DNA of 64,000 nt from Gemmiger formicilis (GCF_900167555.1 NZ_FUYF01000010.1:1-64000); one strand, 5' to 3'; shown: positions 9,360-18,076, numbered from the stretch's first letter. Numbers and translations are program-made. Notes: generated by a model from the letters alone, not told the origin.

Positions 9360-9549
9360 AGACAAGGTGCTGTGGATTGGTTTAAACCTCCTACCGCAAG
9401 ACGGTTTCGGAAAGGCTCCAACCGCGGCTCTTTGTTTTTAGTGTTAATCAGTTAGATACCGCCAGACGGTTTATATAGAACGAGGTTACATAGCAAAGAG
9501 GTGTGGCTCTAAGCAGCACTGTAAAATAAAACGCCGGAGGTAAAAAGAA
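9360..9549 (+). ncRNA. Candidate IS110 bridge RNA region
   Basis: Non-coding left end of the IS110 element. Two nearly identical hairpins, ACCGCAAGACGGT (9393-9405) and ACCGCCAGACGGT (9458-9470), are spaced 65 bases apart, preceded by a TACAAT -10 box at 9354. In IS110-family elements this position encodes the bridge (seek) RNA, whose two loops pair with target and donor DNA. Assignment of the loops is not possible without target-site comparison. The transposase RBS (CGGAGG, about 9533-9540) ends the region. Confidence 0.5.
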
Positions 9550-10725
9550 ATGATTTTTGTTGGTATCGATGTTGCAAAGGACAAGCACGATTGCTTTATC
9601 CTCAACTCGGAAGGAACGGTCTTGGCAGATGTATTTACCATTGCCAATAACCGCATCGGTTTTGAGACGCTTCTTTCAAGAATCCAAAGCTGTTCCCAAG
9701 GTGAAAGCAAAATAAAAGTAGGGCTTGAAGCCACAGAACATTACAGCTACAATCTGCTGGGGTTTCTTTTAGACAGCGGCCTGGCAACCTATGTCATTAA
9801 CCCTCTGCACACGAACCTCTACCGGAAAAGTCTCAGCCTGCGAAGAACCAAAACAGATCGGATAGACGCGCGTACCATTGCAATGATGCTCATGTCTGAT
9901 GTGGACCTCAAGTCCTACTCAAATACAGCATACCACAATGAAGAGCTAAAGTCACTAACCAGATACAGATTTGATAAGGTAAAAGAGCGCGCCAAGCTGA
10001 AAAGCTCCGTTGCGCGGTTAGTGAATATTCTGTTTCCGGAGCTCGAAAAGCTGGTCTCAAGCCTGCACATCGCTGTTGTATACGCACTGTTGAGCAACTA
10101 TCCGGGTGCAAGCTATATCGCAAACGCCAATACTGAAGAACTCGCTGAGACTCTTTGCACCGCCTCTAAAGGTCGTTATACCAAGTCTAAAACCGCGGAA
10201 ATCCAAGTAGCCGCAGGGGTCTCCATTGGCTCGAAAATGCCTGCTAAGTCTATGGAGTTGAAACACACGATTGCTCTCATCCGCGAGCTGGACAAAGAAA
10301 TTTCTGAGGTAGAATCCGCAATTGACAAGATTACATCTCAGATGGATTCTCCCATCTTTACAATCCCCGGTATTGGCCGACATATGGGTGCAATGATTCT
10401 TGCTGAAGTTGGAGATTTTTCCAACTTTGCAAGCGCAGACAAGCTGCTGGCTTATGCTGGACTCTCTCCATCTACATATCAGTCAGGGCAACTGCAAAAC
10501 TGTTATGCTCACATGGAAAAGCGTGGCTCCAGATATTTGCGATATGCTCTTTTCAATGCCGCCAAATATGTTTGCCTTTGGTGTCCTACATTCTCGGCCT
10601 ATCTTGAAAAGAAGCGTTCTGAGGGAAAGCATTACAATGTTGCCATCTCTCATGCTGCTAAAAAGCTGGTAAGGCTTATTTTTGCTATGCAGCGTTCTGG
10701 GAAAGCCTTCTTAGCTGATTATTAA
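9550..10725 (+). CDS. IS110-family transposase (DEDD recombinase)
   Basis: 391 residues. The N-terminal RuvC-like DEDD domain starts IFVGIDVAKDKHDCFIL (first Asp), with LEATEHYSYNL (Glu) and KTDRIDARTIAMM (Asp-x-x-Asp). A central coiled region follows, then the C-terminal Transposase_20 domain with IPGIGRHMGAMILAEVGD and AGLSPSTYQSGQ, which holds the conserved catalytic Ser. It appears full length and intact. These enzymes are RNA-guided in the characterised members (IS621), working with RNA from the element's non-coding end. Codon use is more AT-rich than neighbouring genes, consistent with transfer. Confidence 0.93.
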   Translation: MIFVGIDVAKDKHDCFILNSEGTVLADVFTIANNRIGFETLLSRIQSCSQGESKIKVGLEATEHYSYNLLGFLLDSGLATYVINPLHTNLYRKSLSLRRTKTDRIDARTIAMMLMSDVDLKSYSNTAYHNEELKSLTRYRFDKVKERAKLKSSVARLVNILFPELEKLVSSLHIAVVYALLSNYPGASYIANANTEELAETLCTASKGRYTKSKTAEIQVAAGVSIGSKMPAKSMELKHTIALIRELDKEISEVESAIDKITSQMDSPIFTIPGIGRHMGAMILAEVGDFSNFASADKLLAYAGLSPSTYQSGQLQNCYAHMEKRGSRYLRYALFNAAKYVCLWCPTFSAYLEKKRSEGKHYNVAISHAAKKLVRLIFAMQRSGKAFLADY

Positions 10726-10874
10726 GCGTGCGATTTTATACGGAGCGAGTATCCGACAACGGATGCTCTTGTTTGCTATACCAATTTTCACCACCTTAAA
10801 ATTTCTCTCGAAAATTTTGTTTTGGGGCTTGACTTTTAATAGTTAGTCTTTCTTTTCGTGTGCGGCAGCAGCCT

Positions 10875-11750
10875 TTACAAAAACGATGCTGTCTTGCCGG
10901 GGTCAACGAAGCCCTCGCCGTAAACCTCGCCGGTTTCCGTCACCATGACCATGCAGCCGGGGTCTATGCGGTAGGCAGCCATCCGGATGCGGTACACCTG
11001 CGGTCTGGCACAGACGCAGAGCAGCATCTGCCGTTCCGTACCGGTGTATGTGCCCACCGCTTTGACCATCGTTGAGCCGCGCTCACATTGGCGGGAAATT
11101 TCGTCCGCAATTTCCTGCCCCTTGGTAGTGATGATCGTCAGCATTTTGCCGGCATTGCTGCCGTACATAATTTTGTCGATAACCAGCGAGGTAACCGCCG
11201 TTGTGACAAGACCGTACAAAACGGCATCGACAGAGCCAAACACAGGCCAACCTAACAGGATGACCACAAGGTCTATCGCACCGGTCACAACACCGACCGA
11301 CAGATGCGGGCGCAGCACTTTGATCGACATCGTCAAGAAATCGGTGCCGCCGCTGGACGATCCCCGCATATACAAAAGCGCCAACGCGCCGCCCCATGTG
11401 ATACCCGCAAACAGGGCCGCCAGCAACGGATCGCCGCCGTAGCCGGGCTGGTCTGCAAAGACAACATCCTGAAAAAAGGTACACCACAGCATACTGATGA
11501 CGGTTTTTCCCAGAAAGGCGCGTCCCACAAAGCGGAAACCAAGCAGAACCAGGGGCACATTCAGCACCAGCGTTGTGATGCCGATGGGGAACCCCCACAG
11601 ATAGTTGCCCAGCAAGGCAAGACCCGACAGCCCGCCGGGCGCAAAGTCCGCGCCCTTGGCAAAATAACAGATGCTCAGGGCGTACAGAAACCCCGCAACC
11701 AAGTTATACAGCTGATCTGTTACCAGGGTCTGCGTTTTTTCTTTCATCAT
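10875..11750 (-). CDS. YitT family membrane protein
   Basis: 291 residues: five to six hydrophobic segments in the first 200 residues (YitT/DUF161, with GADFAPGGLSGLALLGNYL and RGSSSGGTDFLTM motifs), then a soluble DUF2179 domain of about 80 residues with the expected TYTGTERQMLLCV motif. The family is widespread in Firmicutes; molecular function is poorly defined. The start at 11750 gives MMKEKTQ, and a second Met follows directly. It stands alone between the IS110 element and the terminator of the next operon. Confidence 0.85.
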   Translation of the reverse strand: MMKEKTQTLVTDQLYNLVAGFLYALSICYFAKGADFAPGGLSGLALLGNYLWGFPIGITTLVLNVPLVLLGFRFVGRAFLGKTVISMLWCTFFQDVVFADQPGYGGDPLLAALFAGITWGGALALLYMRGSSSGGTDFLTMSIKVLRPHLSVGVVTGAIDLVVILLGWPVFGSVDAVLYGLVTTAVTSLVIDKIMYGSNAGKMLTIITTKGQEIADEISRQCERGSTMVKAVGTYTGTERQMLLCVCARPQVYRIRMAAYRIDPGCMVMVTETGEVYGEGFVDPGKTASFL

Positions 11751-11769
11751 AGAACACTGCCCCTTTTGG

Positions 11770-11811
11770 AAAACGAGGAGCCTTTCATGCGGGAAAGCGC
11801 TCCTCGTTTTA
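11770..11811 (-). terminator. Terminator of the PTS/HAD operon
   Basis: AAACGAGGAGC / GCTCCTCGTTT hairpin immediately downstream of the HAD gene. On the minus strand it ends CGTTTTCC. Confidence 0.6.
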
Positions 11812-11815
11812 TGAT

Positions 11816-13249
11816 TTATCCAATCAGTTTTAATTTTTGAAGTGCATGGGCGATGCCATCATTTTCCACGGTGTCTGTGACCATATCGGCACAGGCGCGC
11901 ACCTGCGGCAGGGCATTGCCCATAGCCACACCGATACCGGCCAGCTGCAGCATTTCCAAATCGTTGTCGGCATCTCCAAAGGCAATGGTTTCCTCCGTGG
12001 TGATACCGATTGCCGCACACAGGGCACGGATACCGTTTTCCTTGCCGCCGGATCGGCTCATCAGATCCACCACGGCATCTCCCCAGCGCTTTGTCCGGCA
12101 ATGGGGCATCTGCCGCAGCAGTTCTTCTTCCTCCTCCTCGTTCACGAAGGGGATGACCTGATATATGCGGCGGTTTTCCAAATCGGAGATGTCACGCACA
12201 GCTGGCACGGCGGTGCCGATTTTTGCCTGCTCTGTCTCCATACGGGAATCCACACAGTTGGCGTACATCCTGTCTTTTTCAAGAAAAATGCAGCTGCAGT
12301 TCTTTTTTTGTAAAAACTGCTTCAATGCCGACAGATCCCCGGCAGGAATGGGCGTTTCCCGCACGATCTGCCCCTGCAGCTCGCAGAGCTGACCGTTCAT
12401 ATAAACAGCACCGTCAACCGTGATCCCGGGCAGCATATTCTCTTCCTCGATTTCCAGCGCATGGCGGCCGGTACACAGAAACACCTGCACACCGCTGCGC
12501 TGTAAAGCCTGCAGTGCCGGGGCTACACCGGGCGGCATCCGATGCCCGCCCACGGTAATCAGGGTACCGTCCACATCAAAGAAGGCTGCGCGTATCCTTT
12601 TTCCGCCGCACGCCGCCAGCGCAGGCAGCTCGGCAAGGCTGTCGATATGCAGCTGCGCCGCCCGCTGGTCAAACGGGAATCTTTCGTCCCGCAGGGCAGC
12701 CACAACGCCGCCCGCCGCCGTACCTGCCTGCACACCGTAGGTGGAGTCCTCCACAATCAGACACTCCTCCGGCCTGCGTTTCAGCTTGTCCATGGTGAAA
12801 CGGTAAATTTCAGGATCCGGCTTGCTGTGGGTAAATTCGTGACCGCTGACGATACAGTCAAACAACTCCCGGATTTTGCACTGTGTCAGGACCTGCTCAA
12901 TACATTCCCGGCTGCTGCTGCTTGCAAGGGCTACCTGCAGTCCCATCTGCTTTAATTCATGCAGCAGCGGGCGAACCTCCTTGCGCAGAATGTCCGGGTA
13001 ATACACCTGGCAGCCGGCGTTCATGGCGTCCATTTCCTGCCGGAACGCGGCATCGTCGGTGCGGCGGCAGAGTTTTGCCATAAAGGGCATATATTCCTGC
13101 CCGGAAATGCCCACCAACGGGTACATGCTTTCCAGGGTGATCCACGGGTAGAGCGATTTCAGGTGCGTATACTGATGGTGCAGGTAGACCGGTTCACTGT
13201 CGATCAGCACGCCGTCCATATCAAAGATGACTGCCTTGATCGGCTTCAT
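11816..13249 (-). CDS. Double HAD-family phosphatase fusion
   Basis: 477 residues holding two complete HAD phosphatases. Residues 1 to about 215 are a subfamily IA, beta-phosphoglucomutase-like domain (FDMDGVLIDSEP motif I; ASSSS motif II; KPDPEIY and VEDSTYGVQAG motif III/IV). From about 216 a Cof/subfamily IIB domain follows (FFDVDGTLI motif I, CTGRH motif II, IAFGDADNDLEML motif IV). All nucleophile Asp residues are present. The start at 13249 (MKPIKAVIFD) is favoured over an upstream open extension lacking family similarity. It is the last gene of the PTS operon, so it probably dephosphorylates sugar phosphates made there; substrate unknown. Confidence 0.85.
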   Translation of the reverse strand: MKPIKAVIFDMDGVLIDSEPVYLHHQYTHLKSLYPWITLESMYPLVGISGQEYMPFMAKLCRRTDDAAFRQEMDAMNAGCQVYYPDILRKEVRPLLHELKQMGLQVALASSSSRECIEQVLTQCKIRELFDCIVSGHEFTHSKPDPEIYRFTMDKLKRRPEECLIVEDSTYGVQAGTAAGGVVAALRDERFPFDQRAAQLHIDSLAELPALAACGGKRIRAAFFDVDGTLITVGGHRMPPGVAPALQALQRSGVQVFLCTGRHALEIEEENMLPGITVDGAVYMNGQLCELQGQIVRETPIPAGDLSALKQFLQKKNCSCIFLEKDRMYANCVDSRMETEQAKIGTAVPAVRDISDLENRRIYQVIPFVNEEEEEELLRQMPHCRTKRWGDAVVDLMSRSGGKENGIRALCAAIGITTEETIAFGDADNDLEMLQLAGIGVAMGNALPQVRACADMVTDTVENDGIAHALQKLKLIG

Positions 13250-13262
13250 GGCGTTTCTCCCT

Positions 13263-13703
13263 TCAGATACCGTCCTCGTCCTCCTGCGGCTGGGCGGGAA
13301 CCTCCAGCACAAACTTGCCGATGTTCTCGTGCCCGGTCTGCATAATGTCGGCGGCCAGTGCATCCACATCGGGGCATTCGTCACCGGTGATGTTGCGCAT
13401 ACACAGATCCATCAGCATACTGCTGTTCAGCCCGGAGATCACACGCACCCTGGGGCGGGTCATGGAAAGCCCCGCTGCGCGGTTGTACGGCGTACCGCCG
13501 GCAATGTCTGCCAGCACCAGAACAGCCTCGCAGTCTGCATAGCTGTCGATTGCCTCTGCCAGCTGCTTTTCAAACACTTCCACATCCATGCCGTCGGCAA
13601 AATCCACGGCCTTTACTTCCGCATCACTGCCTGCCAGCATTTTTACATTGGCAGCCATACCGGCGGCAAAGCCGCCATGCCCGGTCACAACTACACCTAC
13701 CAT
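13263..13703 (-). CDS. PTS EIIA, mannose family
   Basis: 146 residues. It begins MVGVVVTGHGGFAAGM, with His9 the site phosphorylated by HPr, and the ADIAGGTPYNRAAGL motif is typical of EIIA-Man/AgaF. Cytosolic; passes phosphate to EIIB (18146-18622). It is separated from EIIB/C/D by four genes but lies in the same transcription direction. RBS AAAGGAG precedes the ATG. The C-terminal tail is acidic (QPQEDEDGI). Confidence 0.92.
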   Translation of the reverse strand: MVGVVVTGHGGFAAGMAANVKMLAGSDAEVKAVDFADGMDVEVFEKQLAEAIDSYADCEAVLVLADIAGGTPYNRAAGLSMTRPRVRVISGLNSSMLMDLCMRNITGDECPDVDALAADIMQTGHENIGKFVLEVPAQPQEDEDGI

Positions 13704-13747
13704 AGCAAACTATACTCCTTTAGCAAGACCGGGCGCACAGACCCGGC

Positions 13748-14500
13748 TTATTGGTTGACAACTTCAAATTCAAATTTCTGGGTAACGCCGTCCAGATACT
13801 CTTTACTGAGGTCGATCGGACGGTCGTTTTGGTCCATGACCACGTTTTCGACATACAGCACGGGGGAACCGCGGTGTACGCCGAACAGGTTGGCAAACTC
13901 GACATTGGCGGTCTGCGCCATCAGCACACGGCGCGATTTGATGATCCTCTCGTGGTAAACGGTTTCAAAGACATCGTACAGCGAGCGCTGGGCAAAGTCG
14001 TAGGCATCAATACCGGGAAACACAGATTCCGGCACATAGTTTTCCACGAGAACAAAGGGCTTTCCGCTGACATAGCGCATACGCACAAGATGATAGCAGC
14101 GGTCCCCACGTTCGAGCTTGAGCCGTGCAAACAGTTCCGGGGTATAACTTACCCACTCTGCACGCAACACCTCGGTACGGTGTTCCAGGTTCAAAACCCC
14201 CATCTCGGCGGCAAAGCTCAGCTGCTTGTTCAGGAAGCGGCCGCGGGTATCGGGGCTGCGCACAAAAGTACCGCGGCCCCGCATGCGTTCCACAAAGCCT
14301 TCTTCGATCAGCATATTATAAGCCTGCCGCGCAACGGGGCGTGAAATGCCGAACTGGGCGCACAGCTCCTCCTCCGTCGGCAATTTTGTCCCTGCCGACA
14401 GTTTCCCGCTGGTGATAGCCTCCAGCAATGCCTTACGCAGCTGCTCGTACAGAGGGACTGCGCTGATTTTGTCAAGCTGTATTCCGTTCAGTTCGATCAT
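13748..14500 (-). CDS. GntR/HutC-family (UTRA) regulator
   Basis: 250 residues: winged helix-turn-helix at about 12-78 (PLYEQLRKALLEAI, LPTEEELCAQFGISRPVARQ, GRGTFV) and a UTRA ligand domain from about 95. The family includes FrlR, NagR and AgaR-like sensors of phosphosugars. RBS AAGGAG precedes the ATG. It lies within the PTS operon. The probable target is the TATACC-N8-GGTATA palindrome at 18720-18739, which resembles HutC-subfamily sites and lies between both promoters of the island. The ligand is probably the 6-phosphorylated Amadori compound, by inference. Confidence 0.9.
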   Translation of the reverse strand: MIELNGIQLDKISAVPLYEQLRKALLEAITSGKLSAGTKLPTEEELCAQFGISRPVARQAYNMLIEEGFVERMRGRGTFVRSPDTRGRFLNKQLSFAAEMGVLNLEHRTEVLRAEWVSYTPELFARLKLERGDRCYHLVRMRYVSGKPFVLVENYVPESVFPGIDAYDFAQRSLYDVFETVYHERIIKSRRVLMAQTANVEFANLFGVHRGSPVLYVENVVMDQNDRPIDLSKEYLDGVTQKFEFEVVNQ

Positions 14501-14520
14501 AATAGGAAATCTCCTTTTTG

Positions 14521-15390
14521 TTATTCAATGCTGTCCCGGGAGATTTCCGCTTTACAGCCAAAGCCGCCCTGTGCCATACAGTTGCGTGCCGAGACCTGCT
14601 GCCCGGCAGCCAGTGCTGCCAGAAGCGCCTGCTCCGGCATGGGCTTTGCTTTTTGCCACCCCGCAGTATACAGCGAGCAGAGGAATGCAGCAAGGAAAGA
14701 ATCTCCTGCCCCCATTGTATCACTTGCCTCTACCATTTGGGTAGTCTTTTCCACAATTTTCCCTTGTACGGACAACATTTGCCCGGCTGCGCCCATTGTA
14801 GCCAGCACATGCACCACGCCGCGACGATGCAGCGGCGCGCACAATTCCGCAAAAGCAGCCTTGTCCATCGGCTTGCAGGAAAGCATCGCCAGATCTATAC
14901 CGTGGCAAACCTCGTCATAGTAGGCATCGGTGCGGTACTTTTCCTTTTCGCCGAAGTCATAGGCGAACACAGCGGGCAGCGCCTGCACAGCCGCCATCTG
15001 TTCGGGCATTTTGGCGTTGCAGCTGCTGACGATCAGATCGGCGGTTTTCAGCTCGTCCAGCTCCTGCGCACCGATCTGCAGCGGGCCGGTCCAGCTTTCC
15101 CCGGTGATGACCTCGATAAAGCTGCGCTCCCCGTTGACCACATCATAGCTGCACACCTTGGTGGTACGCCCTTGCAAAACGGGGCAATGGCTGATGTCCA
15201 CGCCGTTTTCCCGGAGTGCTTTCTCCACAATATGTGCCATCTTGTCATCGCCGAGGGAGCCGAGATACTCGGCCTGTGCCCCCAGCCGCGCAGCATGAAC
15301 TGCAACGTTTACCGCATTGCCGCCGGGGAAGCACTCCTGTGTATTGTGGTAATAGTCTATTACGTTATCCCCTAATGCAATCAGTTTCAT
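14521..15390 (-). CDS. frlD: PfkB-family kinase, fructoselysine 6-kinase-like
   Basis: 289 residues, ribokinase fold. It starts MKLIALGDNVIDYYHNTQECFPGGNAVNVAVHAARLGA, the N-terminal signature of FrlD-type kinases, and ends with ATP-site motif DTMGAGDSFLAAF containing the catalytic Asp. The ATG at 15390 is preferred to a TTG two codons earlier; it starts 2 bases after the deglycase stop, suggesting translational coupling. A kinase next to a PTS is redundant if substrate arrives already phosphorylated, so it may act on substrate entering by another route or on a released product. Confidence 0.85.
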   Translation of the reverse strand: MKLIALGDNVIDYYHNTQECFPGGNAVNVAVHAARLGAQAEYLGSLGDDKMAHIVEKALRENGVDISHCPVLQGRTTKVCSYDVVNGERSFIEVITGESWTGPLQIGAQELDELKTADLIVSSCNAKMPEQMAAVQALPAVFAYDFGEKEKYRTDAYYDEVCHGIDLAMLSCKPMDKAAFAELCAPLHRRGVVHVLATMGAAGQMLSVQGKIVEKTTQMVEASDTMGAGDSFLAAFLCSLYTAGWQKAKPMPEQALLAALAAGQQVSARNCMAQGGFGCKAEISRDSIE

Positions 15391-15392
15391 AC

Positions 15393-16397
15393 TCAATAGC
15401 TCTCTTTTCTGTAATAGCGGCGGATATCCAGAGAATGATCCGTGATGACCTCAATGTTCTTGCTGATGCGCTGCAGAACAGCCGCCATGACAACGGGGCT
15501 GAGCAGCGGGCGGAACTCATCGCTGATGCCGGGCAGTGCATACTCCTTCGTGTCAAAGCAGGTCAGCTTTTTGGTATGGCGGGCGGCAAACGCCTTTACG
15601 CGCTCGTCCTGTGCACGGGTGGGTCCCTCGGTCAGCAGCAGCGTGGTGCAGACATCGTCCTCCAGCAGCTCCAGTGTGCCGTGGAAGAATTCCGGGCTGG
15701 AAACGCTCTTGGTGCGGATCCACTGGCTTTCCTCCAGCACGCACATGCTGTAACTGTAGGCAGTGGGCCACAGATCGCCGCTGCCGATCCAGATGTTATA
15801 CGGCTCCTTGCAGTAATCCTGCGCATATTTCAAGCACTTGGCATCTGCCTGCTTGCGTACCTGTGCCAGCGCAAAGGCAAGGTTCTTCAGCTCATCCGCA
15901 AAGCGGGGATAGGCATCAAAGTTTCCGCTGCGGTACAGGATGCGACCGATCAGGAGATAGAACACCAGCTCCTGCGGGCGGCCCTCGCCGTAGACGATGG
16001 TGTCATCGCAGATGGATTCCAGCGTGGAGTTCTCCTTGCCGACGGCGGCAAACAGGCGCACGCCCTGCTCTTTCAGCCAGTTGGCTGCCTTTACGGTCTC
16101 GGCGGTATCGCCGGACTTCGAGGTCAGGAACGCCACGGTCTTATCGGTGATGCGGTTGCAGTCACCGGTCATCAGGTTGGCGGACAGGACATTTTCGACC
16201 GGCAGGCGGGACATGTGGCGGATATAGAAGGCGAACGGATCCAGCATCGCCTGAGAACCGCCGCTGCTGGTGAACAGCAGCAGGTCAAACCCGTTATCCA
16301 CAATCGAATCCGCGATTGCCTCGATCTTGGCGCGCTGGTCGTAGATCTTGGCGCCGTTGGCAATGATCTGATTTTCGTCAAAATTTACCATGCTCAT
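15393..16397 (-). CDS. SIS-domain deglycase, FrlB/GfrF-like
   Basis: 334 residues with tandem SIS folds. Sugar-phosphate motifs TSSGGSQAM (about 43) and TSKSGDTAETV (about 90) are present, SPEFFHGTLELLEDD is the family's catalytic-glutamate segment, and the C-terminus DHSLDIRRYYRK matches the ending of fructoselysine-6-phosphate deglycase FrlB (recalled as ...NPDERRYY). It probably hydrolyses a 6-phosphofructosyl-amine to glucose 6-phosphate and amine. ATG at 16397 with GGAGG about 11 bases upstream; a second ATG is two codons later. It immediately precedes the frlD-like kinase. Confidence 0.82.
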   Translation of the reverse strand: MSMVNFDENQIIANGAKIYDQRAKIEAIADSIVDNGFDLLLFTSSGGSQAMLDPFAFYIRHMSRLPVENVLSANLMTGDCNRITDKTVAFLTSKSGDTAETVKAANWLKEQGVRLFAAVGKENSTLESICDDTIVYGEGRPQELVFYLLIGRILYRSGNFDAYPRFADELKNLAFALAQVRKQADAKCLKYAQDYCKEPYNIWIGSGDLWPTAYSYSMCVLEESQWIRTKSVSSPEFFHGTLELLEDDVCTTLLLTEGPTRAQDERVKAFAARHTKKLTCFDTKEYALPGISDEFRPLLSPVVMAAVLQRISKNIEVITDHSLDIRRYYRKESY

Positions 16398-16445
16398 GAG
16401 TACAATAGCCTCCATTTGTAATTTTGTTATGACAATATGGTCTGT

Positions 16446-16490
16446 AAAAAATGCGGCTCGCGGGGGAATGCTGAACCGGCGCGAGCCGCC
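16446..16490 (-). terminator. Attenuator between EIID and deglycase genes
   Basis: On the minus strand GCGGCTCGCG and CGCGAGCCGC pair across a 17-base loop and are followed by ATTTTTTAC, a classic intrinsic terminator inside the operon. It would set a lower level for the deglycase, kinase and regulator than for EIIB/C/D. Confidence 0.7.
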
Positions 16491-16500
16491 GCAGTAAAAC

Positions 16501-17286
16501 TTACATGATGCCCAGGAAGGACAGTGCAACCGACAAAGCAATGACCAACAGGATCAGCTTCATGGTGTTGACATTTTTCTTCTTGAACAGCCAGTAGAGC
16601 AGGAACACAAAGCCCAGCGGCAGAATGTTGGGCATGATGGAGTCAAAGATGCCCTGCACGGAAACACTGGAGATGACAAGCGTTTCGGGGAAAGCAAAGG
16701 ATACATAGCTGGGGATCAATCCGCCAACGACCATAACGCCCAGAATACCGGCAGCCTTGCTGATATAAGCGGCGTTATCGCCGATGAACTTGATGGAGTT
16801 GACACCGGCATTATAGCCCAGACGCACGAACCAGATGCGGCTGAAGATAGCGGTCAGTGCCCAGAACAGAATGTAGAAGATGGGGCCCAGAACATTGTTC
16901 TGCGTTGCCAGAGAGCAGCAGATGGAGGCAATGATGGGCATGGCGGTGTACCACCAGATGGCGTCGCCCAAACCTGCCAGAGGTCCGAACAGACCGGTTT
17001 TCAGGCTGTGGATCATTGTGCGATCCTGACCGGCCTCCTCCATGGAGACGATCAGACCCTGCAGGATAGCAGCCATGTGCGGCTCGGTATTGATGAAGTC
17101 GAGGTTGTTTTTCAGCGCGGCGGCCATTTCCTCGTTGTTGTCGCCGTGGATCTTGCGGAAGCACTTGGTCATGCCGTAGCAGAAGCCTACGGCCTGCATA
17201 CGCTCAAAGCTGAAGCAGCACTGTTCCGCCATAGAACGGACGGCCATTTCGTTGAGGTCTTTTTTGGTAATTTTGTTAGATGCCAT
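16501..17286 (-). CDS. PTS EIID, mannose family
   Basis: 261-residue membrane component: cytosolic N-terminal half with HSLKTGLFGPLAGLGDAIWW, the EIID-Man signature, and hydrophobic C-terminal segments. The ATG at 17286 lies 9 bases after AAGGAG; a TTG two codons earlier is less likely. It overlaps the EIIC gene end by 11 bases, indicating coupled translation. With EIIC it forms the sugar channel. Confidence 0.93.
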   Translation of the reverse strand: MASNKITKKDLNEMAVRSMAEQCCFSFERMQAVGFCYGMTKCFRKIHGDNNEEMAAALKNNLDFINTEPHMAAILQGLIVSMEEAGQDRTMIHSLKTGLFGPLAGLGDAIWWYTAMPIIASICCSLATQNNVLGPIFYILFWALTAIFSRIWFVRLGYNAGVNSIKFIGDNAAYISKAAGILGVMVVGGLIPSYVSFAFPETLVISSVSVQGIFDSIMPNILPLGFVFLLYWLFKKKNVNTMKLILLVIALSVALSFLGIM

Positions 17287-18076
17287 CTTCAAAATCTCCT
17301 TCCTGGGCGGCAGTTGCAGCGGATGCAGCCGTCAGCTTGGCAGTCTCCATATCGCGGGTGAAATTGACATAGGCGATGCAACCCGCAATAACAGCAATGG
17401 GCAGGATGTTCTGGCAGTTGGTAATGACCATAATGACAAAACCGGCAAGCAGATAGGCTGCGTTTTCCTTCTTGAGCATAACGACCAGCAGCAGGGCAAG
17501 GCCGACAGCCGGCATCAGACCACCGGCAACTTCAAAGCCGTGGACAAGCCATTCCGGGAAGGCTGCCACAAAAGCGGAAATACCGCTCTGCAATGCGTAG
17601 GTGGACAGGAACGCGGCAAGGGCAAACATGGCGGCATACAGGATCCAGCCGGTATACATTACTTTGGCAATGCCTTTTTCGTCACCGGCGGCAGCGCATT
17701 TGTCAACCTTCGGCAGGAAGCCGGCGTAGAAGGTGTTGGTGCCGGTGTTGATCCACTGACCGATCAGTGCGAACGGAACGGCAAGACCCAGCGCCGTGTT
17801 GACATCGCAGCCGGTGGTGTACGCCAGCACGGTGGTCATCAGACCGGCAAACAGGGGATCCGGCGGCACGGTGCCGCCAACGGTCAGCAGACCCAGGTAG
17901 GAAAGCTCCGCAACGGCACCTGCCTGCATGCCGAGGCGTACATCACCGAGGATGATGCCCGTGAAAAACGCTACGACCAGCGGGCGGAACCACATAAAGG
18001 TTTCCATGTGTTTGTCAATCGCGCAGATAAAAACGAGCAGCGCAATCAGCAAACCTTGCACGAGTGTGATTTGCAT
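17276..18076 (-). CDS. PTS EIIC, mannose/sorbose family
   Basis: 266-residue membrane channel, PTS-EIIC type 4: MQITLVQGLLIALLVFICAID at the N-terminus, then GDVRLGMQAGAVAELSYLG, the conserved GAxxE-type segment. RBS AGAGGAGAG precedes the ATG. It lies between EIIB and EIID. The family transports hexoses, amino sugars and, in Salmonella Gfr, glucoselysine/fructoselysine; the neighbouring deglycase and kinase genes favour the latter type. Confidence 0.92.
   Translation of the reverse strand: MQITLVQGLLIALLVFICAIDKHMETFMWFRPLVVAFFTGIILGDVRLGMQAGAVAELSYLGLLTVGGTVPPDPLFAGLMTTVLAYTTGCDVNTALGLAVPFALIGQWINTGTNTFYAGFLPKVDKCAAAGDEKGIAKVMYTGWILYAAMFALAAFLSTYALQSGISAFVAAFPEWLVHGFEVAGGLMPAVGLALLLVVMLKKENAAYLLAGFVIMVITNCQNILPIAVIAGCIAYVNFTRDMETAKLTAASAATAAQEGDFEDGI

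Larger units (their letters stand above)
9340..10850 (+). mobile_element. IS110-family insertion sequence
   Basis: About 1.5 kb: a roughly 200-base structured non-coding left part, one transposase gene (9550-10725) and a short right part. IS110 elements lack long terminal inverted repeats and target duplications, so the ends are approximate. The right end carries TTGACT (10829-10834) reading outward and the left end TACAAT (9354-9359) reading inward. These are the halves of the junction promoter expected when such an element circularises. It is inserted between deoC and the yitT-like gene. Confidence 0.75.
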
